Part shown: piece by piece, positions 42,088-54,095 of the stretch | How the letters are laid out: each line of letters opens with the position of its first letter | How positions within the stretch are numbered: position 1 is the stretch's first letter | Source of the DNA: Heterohyrax brucei | Taxonomy: Eukaryota > Chordata > Mammalia > Hyracoidea > Procaviidae | Reading direction: 5' to 3' | Length of the DNA: 64,000 bases | Assembly: GCA_028571685.1 (NCBI GenBank) | Contig: CM053142.1 | Coordinates: 69,775,296-69,839,295 of the forward strand | The notes under the pieces: model-generated | Database searches by the model: none | Told to the model about the DNA's origin: nothing | Seen by the model: the letters and a program-made list of their open reading frames with translations, nothing else | Program-made: the position numbers and the translations under genes

Positions 42088-45000
42088 CTGCAACACAGGA
42101 GAACAGAAAGGCAAAAGTAGAACACTAGCATAACTACTCCATTCTTTACCTCATAGTTTCCAAGAAATCACTGCTCAAAATTCACAGGAATTCTCCTTAT
42201 CAAGGCCTGAAATATCCCACTCATACCACATCCCACAGCTTTCTTGTCCCATCATCCCCAAAACGTCTACATTGCCTTCCCTAGAATTCCTGCCAAAGTC
42301 TCTATAAGACCTGTAAATCTCTTGTTTGCCCAGGGCAAAGATTTCCTTTCACTGAGGACATAGCACAGAATCACCTCTACAGCAATGAGTTGGGTTATTT
42401 GTCTGCTTGCTTCCTTGCTTGCTTGCTTGTTTGTTTTGTGCACATATCATCTATACCAACTGGCAGCATGCTGGTTTCACTATGTCCATTACCTGGACGC
42501 AGTGCTGAAGTCCCCCCACAGGTCACTGCTTGCAGAAGCTGGAGCTGGCGCTGGTGTTATGACAGGGGCAGGAGCATCCAGATCTAAAAGGATGTCTGAA
42601 CACAAAGTGAGAGTGGAAAAAAGGAGGGAAGACACAAGAAAATTCTTAGATGTGAAAACTCCCATTCAAACAAAGTCTGCAGGCAACTTGTTCCCAGCAG
42701 CTTTATACATAACAGTCAAACCAGATCTCCTTCAGTGAGTGAGTTAAACATACTGTGGTAAATCCCCACCATGGAATCCTACTCAGCAATAAAACGGAAC
42801 AAACTATGGACAGAGTCAACAAGCTCAATTATGCTGAGTGAAAAAAAGACAATCTCAAAAGGTTGCATACTATTAAATGATTCCATTTATATAATATTCT
42901 TGAAGACACAAAGTTATAGAGATGGAGAGCAGATTAGTGACTTCTAGGGGTTAGGGTTGGGAAAGGGGGAATCATGATGCGGTAGATACGATTCTAAAAG
43001 GGAAACATGAGGGATCCTTGAGATGATGGAACTGTTCTACACCCTGTGGTGGTGGATGCACAAACTCACCCATGATAACACGGCACAGAACTAAACACAC
43101 ACACACACAACCAAAATCCCAACCGAGGTTGACTGTGCCATCAAGTCGCTTCTGACTCACAGCAACCCTGTAGAACAGACCAGAACTGCTCCACAGAATT
43201 TCCAAGGAGCGCCTAGCAGATCTGAATCACCAGCCTTTTGGTTAGCAGCTGTAGCACTTAACCACTTTGCTGCCCGGGTTTCCACACACAAAATAAGCAC
43301 ATGTAAAACTACTAAAATGTGAGTACAATTGGTGAACTTGATCAATTTCAAATTATTGGTTGTGATATTCTACTACAGTATTGGAAGATATTACCATTGA
43401 GGGAAATTGAGTAAAGTAGACTTGGGGTCTCTTTGTATTATTTCTTACAACTGTGTGTGAAACTCAAAATAGAAATTATCTCAAAATTTAAAATTTGATG
43501 AAAATATTATGGTGTAAAAAGTAAAAAAAAAAAAAAACTTAAGCTATCTAGCCTCTCCCCTGAGCCTTCTAGCAATCCTTACTGAAAGAGGTATGCAATA
43601 TCCATTTTTCTCTCAAAAATTCCACAAAGATATATCAATTCTCAATAATCAAGTCTATGAATGACCATCAATGTCTAAAACACTTTCAGTTAAAATTCCC
43701 AGATTCTAATATCTCGTTCTCTAATCCTAGGAAAATTCCTACCTCTTTCTGAGTTCTGATGTTCTCATTTTTTAAAGGGAAGATACTTAAGTATGTTTAT
43801 TGTTTTTCCCACAGCACTGTGAGAAAGAATTAAAGTGTGTTCACAAACCTAAATGTCTTCTCCGTTTCTCCCAACTGCCCTCATGAAGAAATGGAAAGCA
43901 TTATGAAATAGCACTTAATGAATGGCTATTACATTCCAAGTACTATGCCAGGTGTTCCCGTATCTTCTAACCTTCATAATCTTGAGACAGTTTTACATCT
44001 CTGTGTCACAGATAATGAAACTAAGCAGAATTCAAAGAACTGAGGTAATATTACCAAGCTTATTCAAACACACATTAGTAGAGCCCTGACTGACAAGAAT
44101 CAAGGTCCATCTAACTCACAGGCCTCCTAGCGTTAATGATGTACCATGAAAGAAATCACGGTCCTCCTAATGCCACCCATTCCCTGCCAAAGCATCTACC
44201 AGATGCCATGAATCTTGGTTCACCAGAAGAGGTCTCACCCTTCGCCAGAGGCTGGCACAATCACTTGGTCCATGCCAGTGTCTCTAAGTCAGGTCTGAAG
44301 CATAACAAAAGCCTCAGTGCTCCCCTTAGCAAACAGGTGTTTCTCAAAATATGTAAGATGCAATTTGTAAGTTAGAGGTTCTACAGGGATTTACCTGCAT
44401 CACTGCCTCCATGGTTAGATTTTGGAATGGGTGGTGGGGTGACATGATTGCTGATGGCAACTGAGGATGGTGGAGGAATAGTGACTTTGCCACCAGGCGG
44501 GGGTGGGAGTAAGCTTAGGCCCCCAGGCCCTGCAGTCCTGGGCTTAGAAGCACCTCCTTTCTTTGTTGTAATATTCTGTTAAGAAAAAGAAAAGAAAGTC
44601 ACAGGCTTATAAGAACACAATACAACAAAATAAGAAAGAAAACAAAACATACTTACCCCAATACTCAATTTGATAGTCTGTCCTTCCTTAAACCCCAGAT
44701 CCAACTTTGGACGATTGTCCATTTCCTGAGACTCTTTGGAAATCTCAGATTCCTGCTTTACCCACCTTCAGGAGAAGAGTAAACTACCTTAGTTTGGATT
44801 TCACTGATAGCAAAGCCTGACATATAGATTAAGGTCCAGTTAGATTACTTGAGAGGTGGTATCAGAAAACAGAGTAAGACAGTGTAAAGAACGGGGGGCA
44901 AACGGGGCTCAATCCCACCTCAGGCTCTCTGAGGAGCCACACAAAAAGCATATTAGATTTGTCCCTCCAAATAGACGGCATTTATCCACCAATTCCCATC

Positions 45001-48000
45001 CACCCTGGCTAAGGGCTGTCTGCAGGGATGCTAATTCTCAGTCTTTCCAGGCTGAACCCCAGGCTGGCTGAGTGGCCCTCCTAGCTTCAGAAGGTCCTAC
45101 AGCAGAAAGGCAGATAGGTCTGCCCTTATGGAGGGAACACAACAGTATGTATGGCACTGCCTACCACAACTGTGCTAAAATTGGATAGGCTAAAACAACA
45201 TGGCAGTAGGCACAAAACATCGCCAGCTACACAAAATTGGCACATAACTCTCCACATATCTGACATACATCCCTGATGTTACTATGCCTCTTTCTACCAC
45301 TTAAACTCAAGGGCAAATTCCGTAGAGGCACAAACAAAAGCACCTGCTGAAACCATTATGTAAAGGATCTAAAACTACTTCAAGCTATAAGGAAACACAG
45401 AGCAGATAAGCACTGGAAAAGAGAAATTAGTGGGGAGATCTATATTTATAAAAATATTTTTATATTTTTAAATATTTATAAAGAAATCAAGAAGTAAAAG
45501 AAACAGTGCTTGTTAAATCTGAGAAGCAGGCTTTCCAAAAATATTAGTAAACCATTCAATTTCAGTAAGTAAAAAAGAGCCTCACTCACTTGAAGTGATC
45601 TTGCAGGGAGACATTAAAGTCAAAAGCATCACCCCGATCTGTGAAGCCAATGCCAATGAAAGCACTACGCCCTGTGAAAGAGAAAAGAATTCTCAGAGAG
45701 GCAGTGGCCCCAAGACAAACTCTGCTCAATGAAAATGTAAGTTACCCTATCTAGATACACTCTGTGAACGTGAAACACTTTCTCATAGACCAGTAGTCCA
45801 CGAACTACAGCCCACAGGCCAAATCTGACAATTGCTTAGTCTTGTAAGTCAAGTTTTATTGGAACACAGCCATGCTAATTTGCTTACATATTCTCTACGG
45901 ATGCTTGTGCACTAAAATAGCAGGAACTATTTGGCCCACAAGCCTAAAATCTACTACCTGGCCTTTATAGAAAATGTTTGCCAGTCTCTACTATAGGTAA
46001 TGGAGAAAAGTTTCAGAACTACTGCCATATAGACAGATGATTAAAATAGTCCCACCAAAAACAGCCACCACAACTACTGAAGAGAAAAAAATGTTAATTT
46101 TTTTATTATGTACACATTTTAATTTCATATATGCATAAATGGTGTACTATAAAAATATACTAAAAGTACAAAAATGAATTGCTACACATCTTGTACTTAT
46201 CTTTTATAACTATTACTAGTAACATGCTTATCTTCCTCCTTTAGCAACTATAATTACTTGGAAAAGGACGAAAAACATTTGTAAACTGAAGTAAGATAAA
46301 TGTAATAGGGACACACTTTTAATGACAGTTCACTGACTATTTTTCTAACTCATCCCCTTCAAAGTCCCAGATCTCTTACCGGTGCCATCCTGGATCCGAA
46401 TGACAAAGTACCGGCTGGAATCTGTCACTGTCTCCACAGCAATGCCCGGATATTGTTCTACTGGTGCCTGAGCAAACAGCTCCCCTGAGACATAACAAAA
46501 AGACATTTACGAGTAAAGCCAAGCCAAGTGCCGTCGAGTCGGATCCGACTCATGGAAGAAAGCAAAAATCTAAAACTCCAGTTCAGAAATATTTCAACGC
46601 CAGTCCTCACAGCGAAAGACACTATAAAAGTACACCAAAACCAGTATCTTAATATGTTAAATGGTCAACTGCACAAATTACCTGAAACTCTGTCCTCAAG
46701 TTTGATATAGGCAATCTTCCCTTTTGAAGTGATTCGTAGGCGACCAGTCCAATCTGGCTGGTCTAACTTCCAGTCAGATGCCCTAGGATAGCAAAACAGG
46801 AAGCCTTAGTTTTCAGATCCATGTAACTAATTCAGTAAAGTCCATCAAGAATGACCTGCAATATTTCTTTTTCCCTTTTCTGAACTGCTTATTCTTTCTC
46901 CCTTCCAATGAAAATAATCAACAAAAGTAAGTTATGATTACCTCTAAATAGATACCTCATGTTACATACAGTCCAAAACAAGTACTAAACTACATGATTC
47001 TGGAGCCTAATTAAGTATCAATAAAAACATGTAAAAATTCAAATCAAAGCAATAAAAAATATTGCTCACTATGATACTATTTTCATACACAGATCTTGTC
47101 TCATATAATAGTACTTTATTAATCAGGTAAAAGCAAAATCTACAAAGTTATATATCCTGGATATCAGAACCTTTCCCAAATCCCTCAACACATCACTATT
47201 GTTGTTTTAATATTTAGAGTGTTTATTAAGTCACAGACATTGTTCTAGGTGCTTAGGATACAACAGCAAAGAAACAGATTTCTGCCCTCAAGAGGCTTAC
47301 ATTTTAATAGAAGATAAACAACAAAAGAGAAACATAATAAATAAGTAAAACATGTAAGACCTTAAACAGTGAAGTGTTCAAGTTAAAAAAAAAAGTAGAA
47401 GCAGATGAGGGAAGACCAGGTTGCAACATTTAAGAGAACAGAACAGGAGTCATTAAGAAGGTGAAATGTCAGAAAAAATATAAAGTAAGAAATATACCTA
47501 TGTAGCTACATGGCAGAAGAGCACTCCAGCACAGGGCACGGGCAGTGCAAAGGTGCTAACGTGGAAGGACATCCATAGGCCATTGTAAGAAGCTGGCTTT
47601 TATTCTGAATAAGAGAGGAGCTATCGCAGAGTTTCAAGCAGAGGTGTGACATGATCTCCCTTATATTTTAAGAAAGTTATTCTGGCTGCCACATGGAGAA
47701 AAGTATAGAGAGATGAGGGCTGAAACGGAGATTCATTCTACAGTCTACTGTGCAGTAATCTATGAGTGATGGCAGCAGCAGAAGTGTCTAAATTCTAATT
47801 TTTAAGGTAAAACCAATAGGGTCTTGTAGTGTGTGTGATATACGAAGAGGAAGTCAAAGATGACTCTATTGTTTTTAGCCTCAGAAAAAGCACTGTCAAT
47901 AAATGAGATGAGGAAGGCAGAGCATGTCTGGGAAGGAAGATGTGATCAATTTGGATATGCTGAGACGCTTATTAGACATTCAAGAGGAGATGTGGACTAG

Positions 48001-51000
48001 CCAGTTGAATATGCAAGACTGGAGTTAAAGAAAGATTTCTGGGCTAGAGATACAAATATGCATGGAAACATTAGAAGACACTGACTATAACCCGTACAAA
48101 TGAATTTCAATGCAATTCAAGATATTATTTAAATATGAGATTTTACAAAACACTGCATTTGTCATTTTATTTTGCAAGAGTGTGGAAAGGGCAGCACAGT
48201 AAAATGTTTAGTAACTCACCACTATGAACTTGACGACTAATAGTTGCAAGTTAAAAAGTTAATAACGAGATATATCTGAAGAAGAGTAAGTATAATAAAA
48301 TAGCAAGCAGTGGGTAAAAAGGATGAAAAATGAAAATTAGGACAGGTCTTGAACAGAACCTGTAGAATAAATTGTTGTCATACCCTTCCTTCTTGATGCC
48401 CTGTCCTCAACACCCTGAAATACCTGAATCTGATATGGATTAGAGTGCTCCAGAGGTCACCTGACTATTACATTTTCTGTAACTACCTGTTACTCATGCT
48501 AGTCAGACCACTCAAGAACTAGAAGTCTGTATAAGCAGACTATTGAAAAAATTAAGAAACACATACTTGCCTTACTATGTCTGTGTCTACTGCCCAACAT
48601 TTAACACATTCTCAGTAAAGGAACAGATAGTCATGTCAGCAGTTTCCCTCAGCCATGGGCCTAGGTCCATCCTGCTCCAAGACCTAGGCTTCCTTCATCA
48701 GAGCTCTTGGTTTTTCTAGTCTTCTGACACTACTCTACCGTGACCTACAATTTCTATTTATTTCTAGTTTCTTCATAGGTCTGTATAAATCATTGTATGA
48801 TCACAGAAGATTTCACATGTATATTCAATTAAACTGTTTTTACAGTGGCATGTGAAATAGGTTGGCAATTTTTTATCATCTGTATTATCTTGAAGGAATA
48901 ATAAGACAGTAACACAGTAATGATAAAGTCTAACATTCTTTTCATTACATTAAAACATACCATAAGCTAGGGAAGAAGCATTGTTATCATTAACAAAACA
49001 GTATTACATGTTTAAAAACCATTTCATATTCATTTATAGGTTTCTGGTTAAGTCTACATTTTCCTTCTTATGATCCAGAAAATCAATCAGTAGAAGTCTA
49101 GAAAGCAACAATCTACCCAAGGTGAATCAAACACATTACCCCCACTGATGTTGTTAGTCATTCAAAAGGATTCTTCCTGCTTGCTAAAAGGTCATTTATC
49201 TTCTAATGGTAGGCTAAAGGATAGATCAATGCTTATAAAGTAAAATGGGCTCTGATAAACAACATGAAAGATGAACAGACAAGAAGAAAGAAACTAGCAT
49301 TCACCAAACATCTATTATGTGCAAGGCCCTATGCCCACTGTTGTGAAAATGGAGAGAATCTTGCAAGGCAAGTATCATTATCCCCATTTTTGCAAGTATG
49401 AAAACTAAAGTTCAAAAGTCAAGTGATCTGCCAAAGGTAACCCAGCAAACAAACGAAGGAACCAAGACAAATTTAGTTCTGCTCTCATCACTCATTACAC
49501 TACCAAAAAAAAAAAAACCAAACCCACTGCCATCAAGTGGGATCCGACTCACGGCAACCCCGTAAGTCAGAGTAGAACTGCCCTATAGAGTTTCTAAGGA
49601 GCGCCTGGAGGATCTGAACCGCCAACTTTTTTGGTTGAACACTCACCCCCAACGCCACCAGGGTTTCCCTCATTACACTAAAGAGTGGTTAATGACAAAA
49701 TATCTCCTAAAGGCTAAGAAATAATAATAAGCCTGTAAAACACAAAAGGATAATGGGAAAAAGAGTAAAAAAAACTGCTTTGATAGCTCAGCACAGCCAA
49801 GCGGTATGAGAACAAAAGGCTATGGGTAACCTCAGAAGCAAAGGTAGAGAATGCTGATAAGTGAAAGTGTTTTTTAAAAAAAAAGCACTTGAAGTAGAAG
49901 AAAAAGAAGAGGACCCCCATTTCTATGTCTATCAATCACATCCTTCCACAAGTCTTAACTCCTAAAACTGGAAACCAGGAGCTATCTTACTTAATATTTT
50001 ATCATCAATTTATATGATCAGGTTTATGAGCAAGCAACAAAATTTTTCTTTCACTCAGCATTAATAGTGCCCACTTATATGCCAGACATAATGGATATAA
50101 GGCTAAAAAGACTTCAAGTAATTCATAATCTAGTCTGGGGAAAATGTGACAAAACAATCGATTTACAATCCACAATGAAGACTGCCATAAGCATAGGGTG
50201 TTAAGGAAGCATACACAGAACATAGTTAAGCCAGAATGGAAGGGTAGAGCTTACCAAAGATGTCTACTATGAGTCATGCTTCCACAGAGATTCCATGACT
50301 ACCAACAAAAAAGTATGCAGACTCTTACTGATGCTCAATTTGAGGTCTAACTGAAAGCTGCCTAAAAGACTAACTCTCTACCAAAGTGTAGATCCCAAAT
50401 GTGTGCACAGATTGGTAGGCACGAAGACACTGATTCATGATGACTGAGCCTCCCAATTGGACATAAGAAGGTAACTTTTCAAACAAGTTAATGATAAATG
50501 CCAAGACAGAAATCACGACGGTGACTTGGGTCAGAAAAGAATAAGAATGCTATTTTACATTTTACGTATTGCTCTAGAGTTTCCCAAATTCTTTCAGATC
50601 CATTTTATGATTTCATTTAACCTTCTAAAAAACTCTGAGGTATGTAAGTACAGCACACTTCGTTATCACTTTTTTTTTTCACTTCACAGATGAGAAAACT
50701 GAGGCTCAGACAGGTTAAGAGGTTTGTCCAAAATCAGTATAGCTGTTAAGTGGCCAGGGTTCATATCCACATTTTTTAACATGTAATCCATTGAGTGCTC
50801 TTTCAAGTCCATGACATCATCATACAGCATCCTCCGACTCTCACAGTCACTGAATTACAAGGTAGTCAGACTCTACAGAGAAAAAGCTGCGTTAAGGCTA
50901 TAGAAGGGGAAAGGAGAGAAGTAGAGAAAGCGGAAAGAGAGAAAGGATGGCAGAAAATACTGTCTCATCAACAATGAAAATATAATGTAAAGAAACATAC

Positions 51001-51670
51001 GGAACAACCATTGGAAAAATTGTACCCATAACCTTTGCCCACTGGGAGAACTGAAGGGAAACCCAAATACTGGATGACACTTGGTGAAAAGATTAACAAC
51101 CATACAAAAAAACAGATCATCCAAAGAGAGGGCAACAGCACAATGATTACCCTCAGGTGTGCCTGGGGTATTAGGAGGGTGCGGGGCAGAGAGAGAAAGA
51201 CAGAGTGAGAGAGTGTAAGATACGGAGGAGGAGAGTGACAAGCTGAAGGACACACTGAGGAGCGAAAGGAAGGTGATTGGCGACGGAGCAAGCAAGACTG
51301 GATGTGAATACACGGAGAGGACAAGAGTGATCTGGGGGGCGCTACGAAGGGGGCGATGACAGAACGCTGGCTGGCAGCTAATAAAAAGCGAAGAATGATG
51401 ACAGTCAAGAACGGTAGGGGGTCAGGGGAATCGGAAGACGACGTCCCAGGCTGGGAGACTAGCAGGATGGAACCCCTGAGGCGGCAGGGGATAGGAACGT
51501 GCAGCGTGCTGCCGCAGGAGGAACCTGTCATCCCCAAAGGAGCAAGCGTGTGCCGCAGTGTTTCCGAGTTAGCACCTGTAGCCGCGGTTGGAGGCCCGAG
51601 GCGGAATCCGGTAGACACTGACGTCCGGCTTCACACACAGAACAGACTCGTACTCCGACTCGGACGCCAT
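42039..51670 (-). CDS. NECAP1: NECAP endocytosis-associated protein 1 (adaptin ear-binding coat-associated protein 1), complete, 8 coding exons
   Basis: Coding exons (minus strand): 51,576-51,670; 46,682-46,782; 46,380-46,484; 45,590-45,671; 44,657-44,765; 44,395-44,575; 42,493-42,595; 42,039-42,087. They sum to 825 nt including TGA, 274 residues, against 275 for human as I recall. All junctions are GT-AG and phases agree. NECAP1 works in clathrin-mediated endocytosis: the N-terminal PHear domain (about residues 1-160; [25 protein letters not shown]) and the C-terminal WxxF motifs bind the AP-2 complex. WGDF (251-254) and terminal WVQF (271-274) are intact, and LLDLD (227-231) resembles a clathrin box. 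A Pro-rich linker lies between. The start ATG is in good Kozak context (GCCAAGATGG). Intron 1 is 4.8 kb. No disabling change seen; presumed functional. Confidence 0.98.
42493..42595 (-). CDS. NECAP1: NECAP1 exon 7
   Basis: Acceptor TTCAG|ACATCC; reads [20 protein letters not shown]..., including the WGDF motif; donor CCAG|GTAATG. Confidence 0.96.
42735..43535 (+). mobile_element. L1 3' UTR in NECAP1 intron 6, split by a SINE
   Basis: 'ggaatcctactcagcaataa' and 'gttctacaccctgtggtggt' then, after the SINE, 'gtgagtacaattggtgaact'. Antisense to the gene. Confidence 0.75.
43112..43285 (-). mobile_element. Afrotherian SINE
   Basis: 'gttgactgtgccatcaagtc' to 'cactttgctgcccgggtttc', inserted at a CA-rich site in L1. 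Confidence 0.9.
43930..44110 (-). mobile_element. MIR SINE
   Basis: 'tgccaggtgttcccgtatct' and 'cagataatgaaactaagcag'. Confidence 0.6.
44395..44575 (-). CDS. NECAP1: NECAP1 exon 6
   Basis: Acceptor AACAG|AATATT; reads [20 protein letters not shown]..., the Pro-rich linker; donor GCAG|GTAAAT. Confidence 0.97.
44657..44765 (-). CDS. NECAP1: NECAP1 exon 5
   Basis: Acceptor TGAAG|GTGGGT; reads [20 protein letters not shown]...; donor TGGG|GTAAGT. Confidence 0.97.
45590..45671 (-). CDS. NECAP1: NECAP1 exon 4
   Basis: Acceptor CACAG|GGCGTA; reads [20 protein letters not shown]...; donor TCAA|GTGAGT. Confidence 0.97.
45790..45990 (-). mobile_element. hAT-type MITE in NECAP1 intron 3
   Basis: Reverse copy with 'caagttttattggaacacag' and 'actatttggcccacaagcct', a widespread mammalian hAT non-autonomous family; exact name not recalled. 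Confidence 0.65.
46380..46484 (-). CDS. NECAP1: NECAP1 exon 3
   Basis: Acceptor CTCAG|GGGAGC; reads [20 protein letters not shown]...; donor ACCG|GTAAGA. Confidence 0.97.
46515..46552 (-). mobile_element. Afrotherian SINE fragment
   Basis: 'aagtgccgtcgagtcggatc' tail fragment only, 31 bp from exon 3. Confidence 0.7.
46682..46782 (-). CDS. NECAP1: NECAP1 exon 2
   Basis: Acceptor CCTAG|GGCATC; reads [20 protein letters not shown]...; donor TCAG|GTAATT. Confidence 0.97.
47190..48080 (+). repeat. Ancient mammalian interspersed repeat in NECAP1 intron 1
   Basis: Pattern 'gttattctggctgccacatg', 'tctactgtgcagtaatctat', 'gacgcttattagacattcaa' is an old dispersed mammalian repeat I recognise but cannot name with confidence. 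Confidence 0.5.
48081..49290. other. NECAP1 intron 1, unannotated part
   Basis: AT-rich intronic DNA; no gene or clear repeat seen. Confidence 0.5.
49295..49500 (-). mobile_element. MIR SINE
   Basis: 'catctattatgtgcaaggcc' and 'tatccccatttttgcaagta'. Confidence 0.65.
49510..49668 (-). mobile_element. Afrotherian SINE
   Basis: A-run then 'cactgccatcaagtgggatc' to 'ccccaacgccaccagggttt'. Confidence 0.9.
50565..50790 (-). mobile_element. MIR SINE
   Basis: 'cagatgagaaaactgaggct' and 'caggttaagaggtttgtcca'. Confidence 0.75.
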
Positions 51671-52030
51671 CTTGGCTCAGCTCTCCGCGCCGTTGGGGGC
51701 GGGCGTAGAGCCGGGGCAGTACGGCTACACCACTTCGCGCGAGATTACCTTCATCCTGAGGTTAACCTGTTCGGTGCCGTGGCTGGGGAGACCATATTGA
51801 AACCTGGAAGCCAGGAGGCTATACGCCACACCATCTTGGGTAATGGCAGAAACGCCGTCTTCTGCGTGACTCACATTGTGGAATACTCCTACCCTGAGAG
51901 GCAATGAAGGAAAACGCCATCTTGCTCCAGTCGGGTGACCACAGTGGTCCGGCAGGGTGGGGGCCATCTTGAAACCTGGCGCGTTTTCCTCCAAGAGTCA
52001 CGTTTAACCTTAGTTTCCTGGCAGACAAAG
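51500..52030 (-). promoter_or_regulatory. NECAP1: NECAP1 promoter region with clustered YY1-type motifs
   Basis: GC- and CpG-rich sequence around the first exon, with a GC box (CCCGCCCCC on the minus strand near 51,697-51,705) and no clear TATA box. CAAGATGG (plus strand CCATCTTG) occurs at 51,667-51,674 overlapping the start codon, and at 51,831-51,838, 51,917-51,924 and 51,964-51,971, all on one strand. The last has the longer module CCATCTTGAAACCTGG, repeated with one change at 51,791-51,806. YY1 typically binds such motifs at TATA-less promoters. Confidence 0.7.
51576..51670 (-). CDS. NECAP1: NECAP1 exon 1 (coding)
   Basis: [20 protein letters not shown]... 31 codons plus AG; donor CAG|GTGCTA. 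Confidence 0.97.
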
Positions 52031-52399
52031 GGTTATCTGGCAGTGGATAATAGAAACAGGAAGTGTGTGATTCGGAAGTAGAGTCGGTGAATTTTAACTC
52101 GACTGTGAGCTTTGGAAGTGTCTAGTGATTCATAGCGTAATGACACCTTTTTGTCGCGTATTTTTTGAATATGCGATTTATCGCATACCTGTTGAAATAT
52201 CACTAGTTAGAAATCTTTTTTCTGTATACATGTTAAGGCCGTGGAAGAAACTCCAAGATTCAAAACGAAAGAAAAAAATTGAAAAAAAAAAAAACGCATT
52301 GCATATCAATTTGTGTAAAAACAGTAAAACTGTGTGTGTGTGTGTGTAAATGCAAAGCATCACACAGTAATGGATATGTCATTTATGATGAATAAGCAA

Positions 52400-52545
52400 G
52401 AACCATAGTGGTATAGTGATAAGTGCTATGCCTGCTTACCAAAAGGTCAGCGGTTCAGATCTCCCAGCTGCTCCTTGGAGACCGCGGTGCACTATGAGTC
52501 AGAATCACTAGACTGCAGTCAGTTTGGGCGTTTGTGTGGTTTTGT
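52400..52545 (+). mobile_element. Afrotherian SINE
   Basis: 'accatagtggtatagtgata' to 'atgagtcagaatcactagac'. Confidence 0.85.
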
Positions 52546-53290
52546 TGGTGGTGGTGGTTTGGGTTTTTTGTTTGTTTTGGTTGATGAACATTTGCATTGT
52601 TTCCATTTATTCACTACTGCAAATACTGTTGTAATAAACATGGTAAAAACTTTGTACTATTAAAAAACATATCTTCCAGTAGTAGAAATTGATGAGTTTA
52701 TTTGAATGTACGATTTGCAAATTTGGGTAACATTTCTACCAGAGAGTGAAAAATGTTACAAAGATGAAAAAAACTTCGAAAGTGGTTATTACTGTATCTT
52801 ATCGACACTGCCATGGAAAGGGGGCAAGAACAAAACTGATAAACAGTTTGCGGTCAGGAAGGATGTAATACGGCATTGTGTTGAAGAACAGTTAAAATAT
52901 CTCTAAAACACATACCATAAAAGAGTTTTAGTCTTGCCTTTAAAGTCTCTTTTTCTTGCAACTAACTGCATATAGGTAATTGTTTAAAAGAGCTTAAGTC
53001 TACAGGCAGATGGTTACCTAGACCATTGTTTGACTCAAAGGTGACTTTCTCAAGGGTCACAATTCAAACCTGGGTGGGCCACCCCAACTGTATGGACCCC
53101 AGACACCTAGCTTCCAGCGAATCCAAGCTGTTTCTTAGTACACATAAGTATTTCTCTAAAATATCTATTGGTGAAATTGTTAAATTGAAGTTTATGCACA
53201 GTATTTTTATTCTTCTAAATTCACCTTCAAAAATGCTCTGTAAAAGTTTCAAAGATGTGGAAAGGTAGGAAATGAGAAGTAAAGTACATA
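52546..53290. other. Unannotated intergenic stretch upstream of NECAP1
   Basis: No gene found on either strand; the short open frames have no recognisable similarity. Confidence 0.4.
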
Positions 53291-53298
53291 TTACCGTA

Positions 53299-53457
53299 CA
53301 GTGAAGCCTGTGAGAGCCAGAGCTCGATAGGACTGCCTTGTTTTTCTGGCTCTGGAAGGTTTCCACCTTTGACAGGGTGCAGTCTTATCACTTTTCTATC
53401 ACTCTATCTGATTTTTCACCTTACACAGGTTCTAGCTCTTGGAGCTTTCACAGTGTT
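53299..53457. mobile_element. Candidate short palindromic DNA transposon (MITE)
   Basis: Ends cagtgaagcc...gctttcacagtg are imperfect inverted repeats (gtgagagccagagctc pairs with agctcttggagctttcac). About 160 bp; family not identified. Confidence 0.4.
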
Positions 53458-53559
53458 ATGAACAACTTTATGCCAACAAATTCAATAATTTAAATGAAAT
53501 TGTCATTAATAAATACAACTTACCAACAATAAGAGGTAATAGGATAAACTATGTACAGA

Positions 53560-54095
53560 ACTGTGTCTCTAAAATAAATGCATAACTAAAACCCTTCCCA
53601 CAAAGAAAACTCTAGGCCCACGTGGCTTCACTGTTGAATTTTACCAAATAATTAATATCAATTCTATACAGATTTTCTAAGAAATAGAAAAGAACACTTT
53701 TCAACTAATTTTATGAGATTAGCACTGCTTCAATAACTAAACAAGAAAATGACGGACCAATATCAATCATGAGTATAGCCATGAAATTCCTTAACAAAAT
53801 ACCAGCAAGTGAAATCTAATAATGTATAAAATGGATGATAGACAAAGACCAATAATTTAAGGTTAATATTGACAGAGCAATCATTGTAGTACATCATATT
53901 AATAGAATTTGTAAAAACTCACCCAAATAAAAGTAAAAAAGGCATATGAAGAAATTCAATATTCATAATTTAAACAACAACAACAAAAAAAACCTGCAAA
54001 GTAGGATTAAAGAAAGAATTCTATGTGGTAAAGGACATCTGTAAAAAACTCATAGCTACCATCTAATTAATGGGCAAAGACGGAATGCATTTTCA
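53560..54095 (+). mobile_element. L1 ORF2 remnant
   Basis: 'cttcactgttgaattttacc', 'ccttaacaaaataccagcaa' and 'aaaactcatagctaccatct' are old L1 ORF2 sequence in order, many stops. Confidence 0.8.

Noticed and set aside
50968-51618. Minus-strand frame of 216 codons and plus-strand frame 51,356-51,907
   Set aside because: They lie in the purine-rich and GC-rich region of the NECAP1 promoter and intron 1. They overlap exon 1 out of frame and are low-complexity or composition-driven.
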